From Cacajao melanocephalus (Eukaryota; Chordata; Mammalia; Primates; Pitheciidae): a stretch of DNA of 64,000 bases. A model generated the notes under the pieces. That model was not told the DNA's origin. It was given only the letters and a program-made list of their open reading frames with translations, and ran no database searches. The first letter of the stretch is position 1, and every line of letters starts with the position of its first letter. Of this stretch, positions 24,901 to 64,000 are shown piece after piece. The DNA is taken from contig CAUYLG010039291.1 of assembly GCA_963573385.1 (NCBI GenBank), forward strand, positions 1 to 64,000. The letters run 5' to 3'. Position numbers and translations under genes: made by a program.

Positions 24901-27690
24901 CTAAAAAACATCACCAAGAAGAAATCTTTTATACTCTCAAGACTGAAACAGTAACGAGAGGCAAGGGTAAAAAAACTGAGCTGACTTGTTTGTCGGCACT
25001 TTAAACAGATTTCAATACTGTGAAATTATCTTGGGGGTTGTTTTCTCAAACTTCAAGGTGGTTAAAGATGATTCAAAGACATATTCTCTTGCTTAAGGAT
25101 TTGCTGACATCTAATGCCTTTTTTTTTCTCCAAATAAATGCAGGGGTGACATTTCTGAGTTAATAAAGAATCTGAGAAGAATGTGGCCCTGAGCAGTACT
25201 TTTATTCCCATTACCTTTTAAGAATCTAACTCCTATTTCACTATCCCTCCCCCTCCACCCACTTGCCCTACCTTCTCCCTCACCATTATTAATCTAACCT
25301 GAATCACTCTATTCTTCTCCAAGGGAACACACCCAGTAATAACAGTGAATCATAGACATTATTGCCTCTCTAGTCTCTAATGGATTTGACAAAATGCCAG
25401 ATCTGGGAGAATAAAAGGACAGGAAATTCAGGTGAAGGGACCTTTTTAGGTTCTTGTTTAGTACATTGTCCTGAATATTAGTTATCATACATTTTCTAGC
25501 TGCCTGGTGATAGAAAGGTTTCACTGTGCTGATAATACTGATCTTCCCTGTATCTCCATGTTCTAAGTAACCATCCTATTCAGTGAGGCAATCTCTCTGG
25601 CATGCCTAACAGCTATGTCAAGGGCCCTTTTATCTTGAAGTTGAAAATAAAACTCTCTCTTGCATATCTTGGCTAAAGAATACTACATAGTTAACCCATA
25701 AAGGTCATTGTTTGGTAACAAAGTCTCTGCAAGTGCATCCATTACACATTATGGAATTCCATATGAGATCTTTCAGGTAATAGAGAAAAAAATAGAAATA
25801 TTTGTCAATTATTCTCAAAGGGAAATTTATGAAATTGCAGAGCACTAAAACATCACTTTAGCATGGATGGGTCTATAAGATGCGACTTGAATTCACAGCA
25901 AGAGAAACCCAGAGAAGAGTTTTTTACGGGCATTTTCAACTTAGGTAAAAATGTCATAAGAAGTGTTGAAAGTCAGCTAAGAGAATTTGGCAGATTTTCT
26001 TGTGTTATAAACTTGTATTAATTTGTGTTATAAATTTGTATTAAATTGTTTGCTTAATTTGTCCTAATGAACATTATAAATCAACTGTATCGTGAATTTT
26101 ACACAATTCCTCACCCAAGTGGATTTTAATCCTAGTTTCAGAAGTGTATATTTGTATCTTTGTTTCTTTAAAAAAAAATCTATGAATACTAGTTATGTCC
26201 ACATGACACAAAAATTTTTGTCAATAAATTAAAGTCTATGGGAATATAACTTAGGTTATCTTGAGATTATTGTTAAGATTTTAAAAATAATAACTGAAGC
26301 TGAGAATTTAAAAAATAAAATGAAATTTTTAATTGTGGCTAAAAAGTACGTGTGTGTGTGTGCATATGTGTGTAGGCAGAGAGGACTGAGAAAGAGAGAC
26401 TATTCACTATTCTTGCCATTAGAAAAGAATTTTAAAAAACCTCAAAGATTTTAGGTCTATATCATCATCCCACCAACAATAATTACAGACAAGAAGGAAG
26501 CATTTTACCACTCCCTGATGAGTAACAAAGTAGCCAGCAGTAGCCTTGGGTACCGAAGAAATTTTAAAACACATGGAAAGCCTGACTTAAGTTGATATTA
26601 ATTACTATTATTATTGGATACTATTGCTTAAATTGTTCTGTATGGTAGGGTAAGGAGTCTTTGCTTCCTGGCTCACTGGGCCAGTATTTTTTCCTGCCTG
26701 AAAACTGTCATATGAAGCATACAATGTCCAGTGTCAGAAATACCAAAGTCTTTACAGGCTAATAGATTTCGAGTTCTATTACATGGAATGAAGACTGGAA
26801 ATGTCTTATGTCAAAGTCTAAGACATGGAAATGTATGCTATGCTTTATCTAAAGGTACAATTAAAAGTACAGGGGCTATTTAAAAAAAAAAAAAGCATAG
26901 GGGCTATATTCCAGATCTCTAACATGAAACTGAGAGGAAACTTGGTTTAAATTTGTTATGTGAAAAGATTAAGTGAAATACAAACTTATGTACAGGGATT
27001 TAATTCAGTTCTAACAATGCGTGAAAGCCAGAGATGTAGGTCAACAAATGCGCATTTCTGAAATACAGGTTTTTCTGAGTATTTGTTCTGAAGTTCTTTG
27101 AAAATTTGGCCAAACAATCCCGTTTTAAGATACCAGTTCACATAATAAGCAAGTCAGAACATTTGCAAGGCAAGATGTTGTTTTCCTTTACGCAGCCGGC
27201 AAAAACACAGCTCTAAGCTTAGGTTGTAATGATAAAAGGATTTGGAAGCAGCTGATTTTAGCGACTCATAAAAGCAACTCGCCCTTATGCCCGGAGGTAT
27301 AAAGAATATGCAGAGTCTGCATTGTGCTTCTAGTGTCAGGACAAATCATTCTGCTTTTTTTTTTTTTTAGATTAACTGATGCCAATGGATGAGTAAAGGG
27401 AGAAATAAATGTACAGACTGAGACCTGCAGCTTGGTGAGGTAACACCTTTATCACAAAATCATGAGTTCTCTCTTCCATTTTGTGAATTCCGTGGGGTTA
27501 ACTTACGTAATTTAAAACTTTAGGAGTGGAATATACATTATTAATTATATGTGAGGCTCTAAATTTTCTACTGTTTATGGTTTAAATTGTGTGGGATCTT
27601 ACAGATCACAGCATCTTTTAAAAATATATATGCTTTTTTTTGGCGAGGGAGCTAAATGAAGGTGTGAAAGATAAGTGAAGGTGATATATT
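21996..27690. other. 5.7 kb AT-rich intergenic stretch with no recognised repeat
   Basis: No Alu, L1 or LTR that I recognise lies here, unlike the rest of the window. It holds poly(A)/(T) runs near 22265, 23380, 23602, 26880 and 27358, and a short TG tract at 26350-26369. Open frames are short and unsupported. An enhancer role upstream of SFR1 is conceivable, but nothing in the sequence proves it. Confidence 0.45.
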
Positions 27691-27925
27691 CCTTTAAATC
27701 AATTAGGAAATGGTGAATACACTTGCATATATAAAGTAACTACCGAGTGCCTCCTAGATACCTAGCTCTGTTCTACTTGCCTCTCACTAGTTCTCATTTA
27801 ATCCACCAATCCCCTATTAACAGATGAAGAAGCTGAGGCACAGAATCACCTCATTAAGAAGCATATAAAGCATAGTGCCAGGATTTGAACCCAGACAATC
27901 TGACTCTAACGTCTATGTCCCTAAT
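27690..27925 (+). mobile_element. MIR SINE, sense
   Basis: Contains 'cgagtgcctcctagatacct', 'gatgaagaagctgaggcaca' and 'ccaggatttgaacccagaca' in MIR order. Confidence 0.8.
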
Positions 27926-28017
27926 CATGGCTTAGGTAGTCCTCAGGCTCTGTATTTATTACAGCTGACTGCTTAAGACTCAGGTAACTCCCTTCTGGCC
28001 ACTTGTAAGCCATTACT

Positions 28018-28081
28018 GTCAGATGTTATGAATACTAAAGAGACGATATGTCAGATGTTATGAATACTAAAGAGACGATAT
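28018..28081. repeat. 32-base perfect tandem duplication
   Basis: The 32-base unit starting GTCAGATGTTATGAATACT is repeated exactly at 28018-28049 and 28050-28081. The lack of any difference suggests a recent event. Confidence 0.95.
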
Positions 28082-28639
28082 AAATGTTTAAAATGGCCAT
28101 TCAATAAGAGGACTGAAAACACTGGCCTCTGGAAAGTCCCAACTTCCACGTGACTCAGAAGTTAACTCTTTCCCTAAACCCGGTGCTCCACCCAATGAAG
28201 TTAACTTTGTCGTCGCGTAGCCACAGAAACTCGCCACACTGGAAGCCGGGGGTGGGGGGGCATTTTCTAGACCGAGGATGCTGCTGCCTGGTGGTCGGCA
28301 AGGGCCCTATCGGTCTCAAACATCTGAATTTTGGACCGACATAATCCCATTTAGTGATTGTTCTGCTTCCTGTGTTGCGCCACAACTAATTTCCTTGGGC
28401 TAAATTTTCCCTCAGATTTGAGTAAAGGATTTGAGGTCACCCTAAGGAGCCTGAATACTGAGGTACAGAAACAGTTTTTTGTCTACAAAAAAAAAAAAAA
28501 AAAGCGACGCGACCGCCGAGTTTGTGGCAGCCAAAAAGCGATAAGCTCAGCTGAAGTGCCGGGATTCTGGGATAGATTTCTAATATGCCTTATTCTCAAC
28601 AGGCTGGAAACCAACGCTGCTCTTTTGTGGTCTCTGCCT

Positions 28640-29300
28640 CTGGGGAGTCCACAAGCTGTAAATCTAACAGCCAACCGTGCAGCTTCCGGCCGCGCCACGG
28701 CTGAGGAAAGCCTTTTCTGTGGTGAGCCGGGAGAGGAGACTGACGGGAGCCAGCGAATGGAGGCGGCGGGCGGGAGGGGGCACTTTCAGGCGCACTTCAC
28801 AGACGCGCAAAAACAGGGAAGCCGGACGAAAGGCAGTTGAAAAAAAGGCAAGGGAAGCCAGGAAGAGAAGCGCGCCCCCCTCAGGATCGGTTGGTCGTTC
28901 CGAAGCTCAGCCTCGCCCGCCCGTTAAGTTCTGCTGCGGTCACGGCCGCGCGCTCTCGCGTGCACTCCCGCGGCTCTCGGGCGCTGGGCGGGGAGAGCCG
29001 CGCGCGCCGGTTAATTCTGCCAATCACGTGTCTCGGCCGCCTATCGCGAGGCCAAGCCCCGCCCTGCCCGCCCACTGGCGGAGGCGCGCGCACAGACCCG
29101 CCGCTCTCGGTCGCTGAGTGAAAGCGGCGCCTCACGCGTCAGTCAGTCTGGTCAATTGCGCGTCTTTTCCGCCTCCCGCACTGCCCCGCCCTGCCACAGG
29201 ATCGGTTTACGGCCGCAGCTGCGCGGGCTTTTTGCTCTCGCTGGGGATGGCGGAGGGAGGTATCCTTCTGAGGGGCATGGGGCTACCTGAGACCTGGACT
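28640..29300 (+). promoter_or_regulatory. SFR1: CpG-island promoter of SFR1
   Basis: A dense CpG cluster stands out from AT-rich surroundings and ends in the first coding exon of SFR1. Visible sites include a GC box near 28986-28995 (GGGCGGGGAG), CCCCGCCC at 29057-29064 and again near 29184, and CCAAT at 29020-29024 directly touching an E-box CACGTG at 29025-29030. No TATA box is evident, as is usual for such housekeeping promoters. Open frames in both directions here arise from GC richness and are not called as genes. The exact transcription start was not located. Confidence 0.8.
29247..29259 (+). CDS. SFR1: SFR1 coding exon 1 (13 bases)
   Basis: ATGGCGGAGGGAG followed by donor GTATCC at 29260. 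It encodes MAEG plus the first base of a Glu codon completed in exon 2. Confidence 0.9.
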
Positions 29301-32300
29301 TCCTCGGGAGTCTGCTGCGGAGTCGAGTTGAGCTCCCTTTCTGGGTCGGAGGAACTCAACCTAACCTCATGCTTGGAGTCTCCGGGGATCTAGTGGGCTT
29401 TCTGCAGTAGGGGGAAGGAGGGACTCCCGCCCCTGGTTTGCCCCGCAGAAGTTTAACCCTCTGTCGGAGGAAGTAATTTGAGTGCACTCTCCTTTTCAGT
29501 TCCTATTCACTGCTTAAACTTAAAGGCATCTCCGCTGTGTTTTTATGCTTCGGGCCGGCAGAGGACGGGTTTTAGTCACAGCTTGTAGAATTCAGGATGG
29601 GTGACATACAGGTCCTATTATTGTTTTTGAGTCAAGGTTTTGGCTATATCTCCTTGAATTGTGAAGCTGTCATAATAAAGAATTCCTGATTTTCTAAAGC
29701 TGTTACTTTCCGCTCCTCCCAAGGCAGAATTTGAATATTTTTTGGTGGATGAAAAGAAAACAAGGAGAGTCTTGTGACTATGAGATACTAGCTGGTTGAT
29801 GTGTCATGAAAAAATTAGTAGTCCCTATGTGGGAAGGTAAATGGAAAACTGCAAAAAGAACAAGAATGAATTATAAAGTGAAATTTGAAGAAACACCTGT
29901 CTTACTTGCAGATGCTTTGTACACAAAATAGTCTGATAAAAATTGACTATAGAGAGGTGTGGTTTTGATTCTCATTTTATAATTTTTCTTTTTTAGAGAA
30001 AAACCAAGATTTCATTTTCAAGATGGAAAGTCCATCAGACTCAGCTGCGGTTTTACCTAGCACTCCTCAGGTCTCTGCAATTCCATCATCTCCCTATACA
30101 AGTAGTTCACGAAAACAAGTATGAAAATCTTTGTTCTTCCAGTGGATCCATTCTGTTTTTCTAGGTATTGTGGCAGTGGTGATTTAAATTCTACTAAAGA
30201 ATGTTAATTAATATAATGTGTAGCCTAAATGAGTAGACATTTTATTAAATAATAATTTTATGTTTTTCTTCTAAGTTAACATATATGATACCTACTAGCG
30301 TCCCGCCATGTTTTCCTCTTGAATTAATTCCTTTCAGTTAGTTTCAGATTAGGTTATTACAACACTCCAAATTGAGAAAGTTTGAATCTGTGCAGTATTA
30401 TTATGAAGGTCTTTAGTGGCAGGGTCTAGGTCTTTTCCTTACTCTGTAATTCTGAGGCACCTAGATTACTGTCAGGCATGTGCTTGTTATTGAACAAATG
30501 CTTGATTACTGGGACAAACCTCTCAACACTTTTAGAAAGGTGTTGATCTTGCTGAAGTAAAAAGAGAATAAAACAAATGGAGTTTACAGAAATTAAAGAC
30601 ATTTTGTGATGCCTTCTTTAGATATGGAGACAGAAAGCCATCTAGTGGTGTCTAGCATAGAAATGTAATGCCTTTATTTCTGGTAGATTTATTTACATCA
30701 AGAATGTTCTTGATTAACATTTTTAATGTTTTATGCTCTTTACAGCCTATGAGTGCAACACTTAGAGAAAGATTAAGGAAATCAAGATCTTCATTTAATT
30801 CCTGTTACAATGTGGTGAAACGTCTTAAAGTAGAGAATGAAGAAAATGATCAGACCTTTTCAGAGAAACCAGCATCTTCCACAGAGGAAAACTGTTTGGA
30901 ATTTAAAGAAAGTTTTAAATACATAGACGGTGAATTTGAAGAAAATACTTTGAAGAATCTCAGTGTCTGTGAATCTCAGTTGCTTAATTCTGGGTCACGC
31001 AGTGCTCTCCAAAATGAGTTTGTGAATGAGAATCTTCCTAAACAAAGATTAAGCGATGAAAAAGCCAAATTGGTGAAGCAGGTTCAGGAGAAAGAAGACC
31101 TTCTTCGGAGGCTAAAACTAGTCAAAATGTATAGATCAAAGGTGAGAAGAATTTGAGGACCGTTGTATAATTTTTATTTTTACATAAATTGCAGGAAAGT
31201 AGTTTCAAAAATAGAAAATAAGAGCCTTTTTTCTTTAAGCATAATAAGCAATAAGCCAAACATTCAGAAACCTGGCTTCCATCAACTTTAATTCAACTTC
31301 AGGTTTAGAGTAGAAAAGGCCCATAAACGCCAGGTAAAACTTTTAAAGAATCTCAGCTCTTATTTAATATGCAGTTAAACTTTTCTCTGTAGTTTCTAGC
31401 TTGCAGGAATGTCAGTATTAAATGTTAGGTGAAAGTACGATGGGAACAGAAGCAAAAGTGACAGTGAATTAGTAAAACTAAAAATGGACTGTAGAGTACC
31501 ATAAAAGGTATTTTTAGTAATCATCTTGTGTCCCCCCCCCCAAATAATTAATGTGATTCAGCCATTTTATTTGAGAAAACAAATGTATATTAGGCTTTAG
31601 ATTTCAACTCAGATAGGTTGAATTAAATAGAACTTGGAAGGAGATAACCTTTATTACCTGAAAAACTCATATATATATGCATTAGCTCATTTTCCCCCAA
31701 CTATGTGGAATAAATGATGGGATAGAGTATCTCATTTGTTATCTTAAATTTTTAGAGTTTTTAAAAAATAAAATTATTGAATGTTGAAAAAAATTTATTT
31801 ATTCATTCATTCCTTCATTTATACTTTTTTTGGAGACATGGTCTCTGTTGCCCAGGCTGGAGTGCAGTGGTGCAGTCATAGCTTATTGCAGCCTTGAACT
31901 CCTGGGCTCAAGTGATCCTCTCACCTCAGCCTCCCTAGAAGCTGGGACTATAGGCATGTGCCATCACACCTGGCTAAAAAAAAAATTTATTTTTGTGGAG
32001 ATAGAGTCTTGCTATTTTGCACAGGCTAGTCTTGAACTCCTGGGCTCAAGCAGTCCTCCCACCTTGGCCTCCCAAAGTGCTGGGATCACAGATGTAAGCC
32101 ACCATGCCCAGCCTAAAAAAAATATTTTGAACTTGAATGTTGTAATTTTAAAGAGCAGTTTTAGGTTCACAGCAAAATTGAGTGGAAAGTACAGTATAGT
32201 GTCATTTTTTTAAAAGTATGGTTGTAATAGAGTAGATTTCTCCCTGTATTGTTGCTTCTTGACGTAGTTTGGGCCCTATTTAGTGATTTGATTTTTCCCT

Positions 32301-32713
32301 TATCATAAGGATGGCTCAGAGTTTGAACCAACAAAATAGCCCTAGAACTTGCGTGGCATTGTAACCATTCTACGTATGACCATCCTACTTTTTCCTAGAT
32401 AGAATTCCCATTCATCTCCATGTATGTTAGCCTTTAAACCTACACATCCACTAATTTAACAACTTTAAGTTGAACTAGCATGACTAGTTATTGACATAGA
32501 TACTTTTTTTTTCTGTTGCAGAATGATCTGTCTCAGTTACAGTTGTTAATAAAGAAGTGGAGAAGCTGTAGCCAACTGTTGCTTTATGAGTTGCAGTCAG
32601 CTGTGTCTGAAGAGAACAAGAAACTAAGCGTTACTCAATTGATAGACCACTATGGGTTAGATGATAAATTGCTACACTATAACAGAAGTGAAGAAGAATT
32701 TATAGATGTTTAA
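29247..32713 (+). CDS. SFR1: SWI5-dependent homologous recombination repair protein 1 (MEI5/SFR1 homologue), complete
   Basis: SFR1 is the partner of SWI5. The complex stabilises and stimulates RAD51 (and DMC1) filaments in homologous recombination, in the nucleus. The coding sequence is join(29247-29259, 29997-30118, 30746-31141, 32522-32713), giving 240 residues. All introns are GT-AG and the phases agree (1, 0, 0). The protein begins MAEGEKNQDF, has a low-complexity Ser/Pro-rich N-terminal third with a basic [12 protein letters not shown] segment near residue 50, and a charged middle. A predicted coiled-coil and SWI5-binding C-terminal half runs from about residue 140 ([20 protein letters not shown]) to the end, EEEFIDV. 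The start was chosen because it lies in the CpG island and continues in frame to exon 2; a second in-frame ATG is codon 14. From memory the human protein has 245 residues; the five missing here fall after EFEEN. Confidence 0.95.
29997..30118 (+). CDS. SFR1: SFR1 coding exon 2
   Basis: Acceptor TTTTTTAG and donor GTATGA. It encodes [17 protein letters not shown] and onward to SSSRKQ, rich in Ser and Pro. Ends in phase 0. Confidence 0.93.
30746..31141 (+). CDS. SFR1: SFR1 coding exon 3
   Basis: Acceptor CTTTACAG and donor GTGAGA. It encodes 132 codons from [12 protein letters not shown] to LVKMYRSK, including the start of the coiled coil. The reading frame stays open upstream into the intron, so the exon start rests on the splice site and the phase. 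Confidence 0.95.
31827..32118 (-). mobile_element. Old Alu (AluJ-like), antisense, in SFR1 intron 3
   Basis: Two-arm Alu in reverse with an A8-type mid run (31977-31985) and end 'ccaccatgcccagcc'. Its protein-like open frame is a spurious Alu frame. Confidence 0.85.
32522..32713 (+). CDS. SFR1: SFR1 coding exon 4 and stop
   Basis: Acceptor TTCTGTTGCAG. It encodes [15 protein letters not shown] to EEEFIDV and ends TAA at 32711-32713. This is the most conserved part of the family. Confidence 0.95.
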   Translation, partial: NDLSQLQLLIKKWRSCSQLLLYELQSAVSEENKKLSVTQLIDHYGLDDKLLHYNRSEEEFIDV

Positions 32714-34945
32714 TTGTTAATTTTTGCTCCAGAATATCTTTGATAATGACAACTTAATTAAGATACTTAATGCATTTTAAAAGGAAGATAGAAACCATTA
32801 GGGCTCAGAGGAAGGTATTCCAATGCACATCAATTAAGGGCACTCTAATATATAAATTATAAACTAAGTTCTAAAAGGAAAATTAGTATTTTGGATAGAT
32901 TTGCCAAAGAAAAATTGATATTTAAATCATGTTTAAAAAGTTATTTGGGCAGTTCTGGAAACTAGTTTTAATACATTTTTTTTGTGTGGCAACAAGTTTT
33001 ATTTTAAATGTCAAAAATTGTCCAGTCTGGTGAATGTCTAAAGTTTAAAAATTTCTGCCTCTCTCCTAAGTTTATGCACCTTGTTTCCATCCATTTACCA
33101 CATATTTCCATCTGAAAATCTAGCAGGTAATTAAACTCATATGATCAAAACTGTATTCTTCCCTGTCTCTTCAAATTTGTTTCTCATATTCGTCATTTAG
33201 TGAAACAACCATCTATTTCTTATAAAACTACATTTCCTTATCTCCCACCCACATCAAGTTTTCATGGCATATAAAGTTCTTCACATTTGTTTGCCTTTCT
33301 AGCTTCATCTGTGAAATAGATTAAACTTAGACTGCTTATTTATAAACCCACCTCCACAGGATTGGGTTTCTGCTGCCAAGTTATACAATTGTACCTATCA
33401 TTTTGGCCATATATGGAGATAGGACCCAAGCTGGGCTGGTCCCTGAGAATTTGGAATTTAGCTCAGGAAAAGAAAGCCCATCTCTTTTTGTGACTGGAGA
33501 TGTTGTATGTACACCTGGAAGGAGCAGAGCTGGCATGCTTAACGGCAGTGGGTATGCTTACAGAGAAAGGCAGAGGTGATAGGAGAGAACTTTGTGGATC
33601 AGAGGCTTCCTGGTTTTAGTTGCTAGTCATTCCTAGGGGCTTTCTGGATTTTATGCTTTGGGTCCTTTTAAGTGTTAAAGCAGCTTTACTTAGCTTTTTC
33701 AAAAGCACTTCCCTACTAGTTTAGCACTCCTCTGAACCCCCCTCAAGTACACCCCACTTTTAGCCTGGCCCCTCGCCATAATCTAACTAGTGTTAAATGT
33801 TAAGCCCTGGGAATCCACAGAGAATTATCTAGTGAAATTTGTGGCACTGACTACTGGCAAATGGAGTCTCCAGACAGCTCACTTAAGTGAAAATGGAGTT
33901 TGTGTCACCAGAAAGATTGTAAAAAATCAAGTCTAGTACATCTATGGTTGACTCAAGCCAACAGGACAGAGAACTTCTAGCAATCCCATCTTAAGTATAA
34001 AGTATTTACACCCCCATCCTGGGGTCTGTCCCCACAACTCTCATCTCAGGGATAATTTTAAAGGACCCCAGATGTAGGAAATGTCACCTATGAGCACTTC
34101 CCTACTGAATAAGCCAAACCGACTACTTCAGGAGTCAGTCTAGTACAAAGGAGGGGGTCATCAAAATGCTGGTCTTATCAATCATTTCCCTTATCCCTAT
34201 CCAGCACAGATCACTATGTGGGTGATCAATTATTACCTCTAAAGATTTTTTTTTTCCTAAATAGAAGATTTTATAATAGCTCTCTTACTTTGTCTACATC
34301 AGTGTATATCGGATATGGTACTGAGGATTAAACTTAACGTTGAGTTCATAAATTGCAGAACAGTGAGATACTGACATCATTTGGAGATTGTTGTCCATGA
34401 TCCCAATGATATAGCAGTCCACAGGCTATGGAAGGGTAAAGGAGTTTTCTGGCCAGTTAGTCATCTCATTATATAATTACCAGCATCTACATGGGTAAAG
34501 TGATAAACTATTTCATGGAAATAAGAAAGTATTTTTCTGTTTGTTAAACCCTATTGGGTAGAGCATGAAATTGAATTCTATTACAACATAAAATAAATGT
34601 AGATTATGTTTCTAAAATATGTTGTAATGTACAAAGGATAGAAGGCTTGGAAAAAGCTAACAATTTATCTTGTTCTCATTGGTGAAGCAGGGAATAATCT
34701 AGTCTCATAATTTTTTTCTGATTATGAAAGCAGTGCTTACTGAAGAAAACGAGAAACAGAAAAGCATAAAGATAAAAATTATCCATAATTCTTATAACTT
34801 TTCTGACAGTTTTATAAAATTAGAAATGCTAGTGTGGCAAAGAATTTCTTTTTAAGGCTTTTTATACTATAACTGAAAATATCTTTGATCCAACTCAGAT
34901 TAAATGAGTAAAATAGATCTTGAATACTTTCTGATCTCAAGTCTT
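32714..34945 (+). other. SFR1 3' untranslated and downstream spacer
   Basis: AT-rich. It holds only variant ATTAAA signals (near 33128, 33323 and 34328) until a canonical AATAAA at 34592. The 3' UTR end therefore cannot be fixed. No other gene was recognised. Confidence 0.5.
34592..34597 (+). terminator. SFR1: Candidate poly(A) signal for SFR1
   Basis: First canonical AATAAA past the SFR1 stop, 1.9 kb downstream. An ATTAAA nearer the stop could be used instead. Confidence 0.35.
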
Positions 34946-34951
34946 GTTTAT
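34946..34951 (-). terminator. CFAP43: Candidate poly(A) signal for CFAP43
   Basis: AATAAA on the minus strand about 220 bases past the CFAP43 stop codon. Confidence 0.5.
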
Positions 34952-35170
34952 TCTTGAATAGAAACAATTCATGGTATTTTACATATTCATGCAGGACAAA
35001 AATTTGTATACAATTAAGGCTAAAACTAAACATTTTTTTAAATCTAAAACATGCAACTAAGGGGACATGCTACTTCAATTGGCCAGTAAGAAAGAAAAGG
35101 AAATCATTTTACCCAAATGAAATGATTTTTTAAATGACTGATTTGGTCTTGTGTTTTCCTGCCAGTGTTT

Positions 35171-63875
<28,705 letters not shown>

Positions 63876-64000
63876 CTGGGAAGGAGCCAGAATCAAAGGG
63901 GAATGCTGAGACAGAGACCTGACACTCTGGGTGGCTCCAGAGGCAGCTTTCCCCCCAACATTAGAATGACTGCATTTGGGATTGGGGAAGGTGGACAGTG

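Noticed and set aside
28358..28840. 160-codon plus-strand open frame before SFR1
   Set aside because: It crosses an A17 run, lies at the edge of a CpG island, shows no domain and no splice link, and is best seen as a chance frame in promoter DNA.
28677..29393. Overlapping open frames on both strands of the CpG island
   Set aside because: Stop codons are rare in GC-rich DNA. The frames are Arg/Ala/Pro-rich without motifs, and the true first exon of SFR1 explains part of the region.

Overview
This is a stretch of primate nuclear DNA, most likely from a simian. It is AT-rich, has long introns with GT-AG splice sites, one CpG-island promoter, and many Alu, L1, L2, MIR, ERV/LTR and hAT copies. 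Two protein genes can be read and lie tail to tail: SFR1 (+ strand, complete, four coding exons, 29247-32713) and the 3' third of CFAP43 (- strand, thirteen firmly read exons between 63875 and 35171, 554 codons to the stop). SFR1-CFAP43 adjacency matches human 10q25.1. The SFR1 protein differs from the human one, as I remember it, at roughly 8% of positions and is five residues shorter. I therefore favour a non-human simian, possibly a New World monkey; this is inference and was not tested.

Layout. Bases 1-28600 are intergenic: the 5' end of an antisense L1 (1-1170), an old Alu, a 4.7 kb class I ERV provirus with two LTRs and a large internal deletion (2735-7393), a long antisense L1M broken up by an LTR and several Alus (11765-15830), further Alu/MIR/L2/L1 copies, and about 5.7 kb of AT-rich DNA in which I recognise no element (21996-27690). 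The SFR1 CpG island and first exon lie at about 28640-29300. SFR1 ends at 32713. A 2.46 kb spacer holds candidate poly(A) signals for both genes. From 35171 to the window end is CFAP43, whose introns carry most of the remaining repeats.

The two genes share no known pathway. SFR1 works with SWI5 in RAD51/DMC1 recombination in the nucleus. CFAP43 is a ciliary and flagellar axoneme protein that pairs with CFAP44; the part seen here is its C-terminal coiled-coil region.

The observations most worth checking are: an open, phase-matched 126-base possible cassette exon in a CFAP43 intron (58487-58612); a 41-base inverted duplication inside an intronic Alu next to a CFAP43 splice donor (44031-44123); a 40-base tandem duplication that copied a CFAP43 exon end and its donor (36634-36701); and a gammaretrovirus-like ERV whose primer-binding site looks like tRNA-Lys. 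No CRISPR, operon or other prokaryotic-type system is present. I saw no wholly new gene system.
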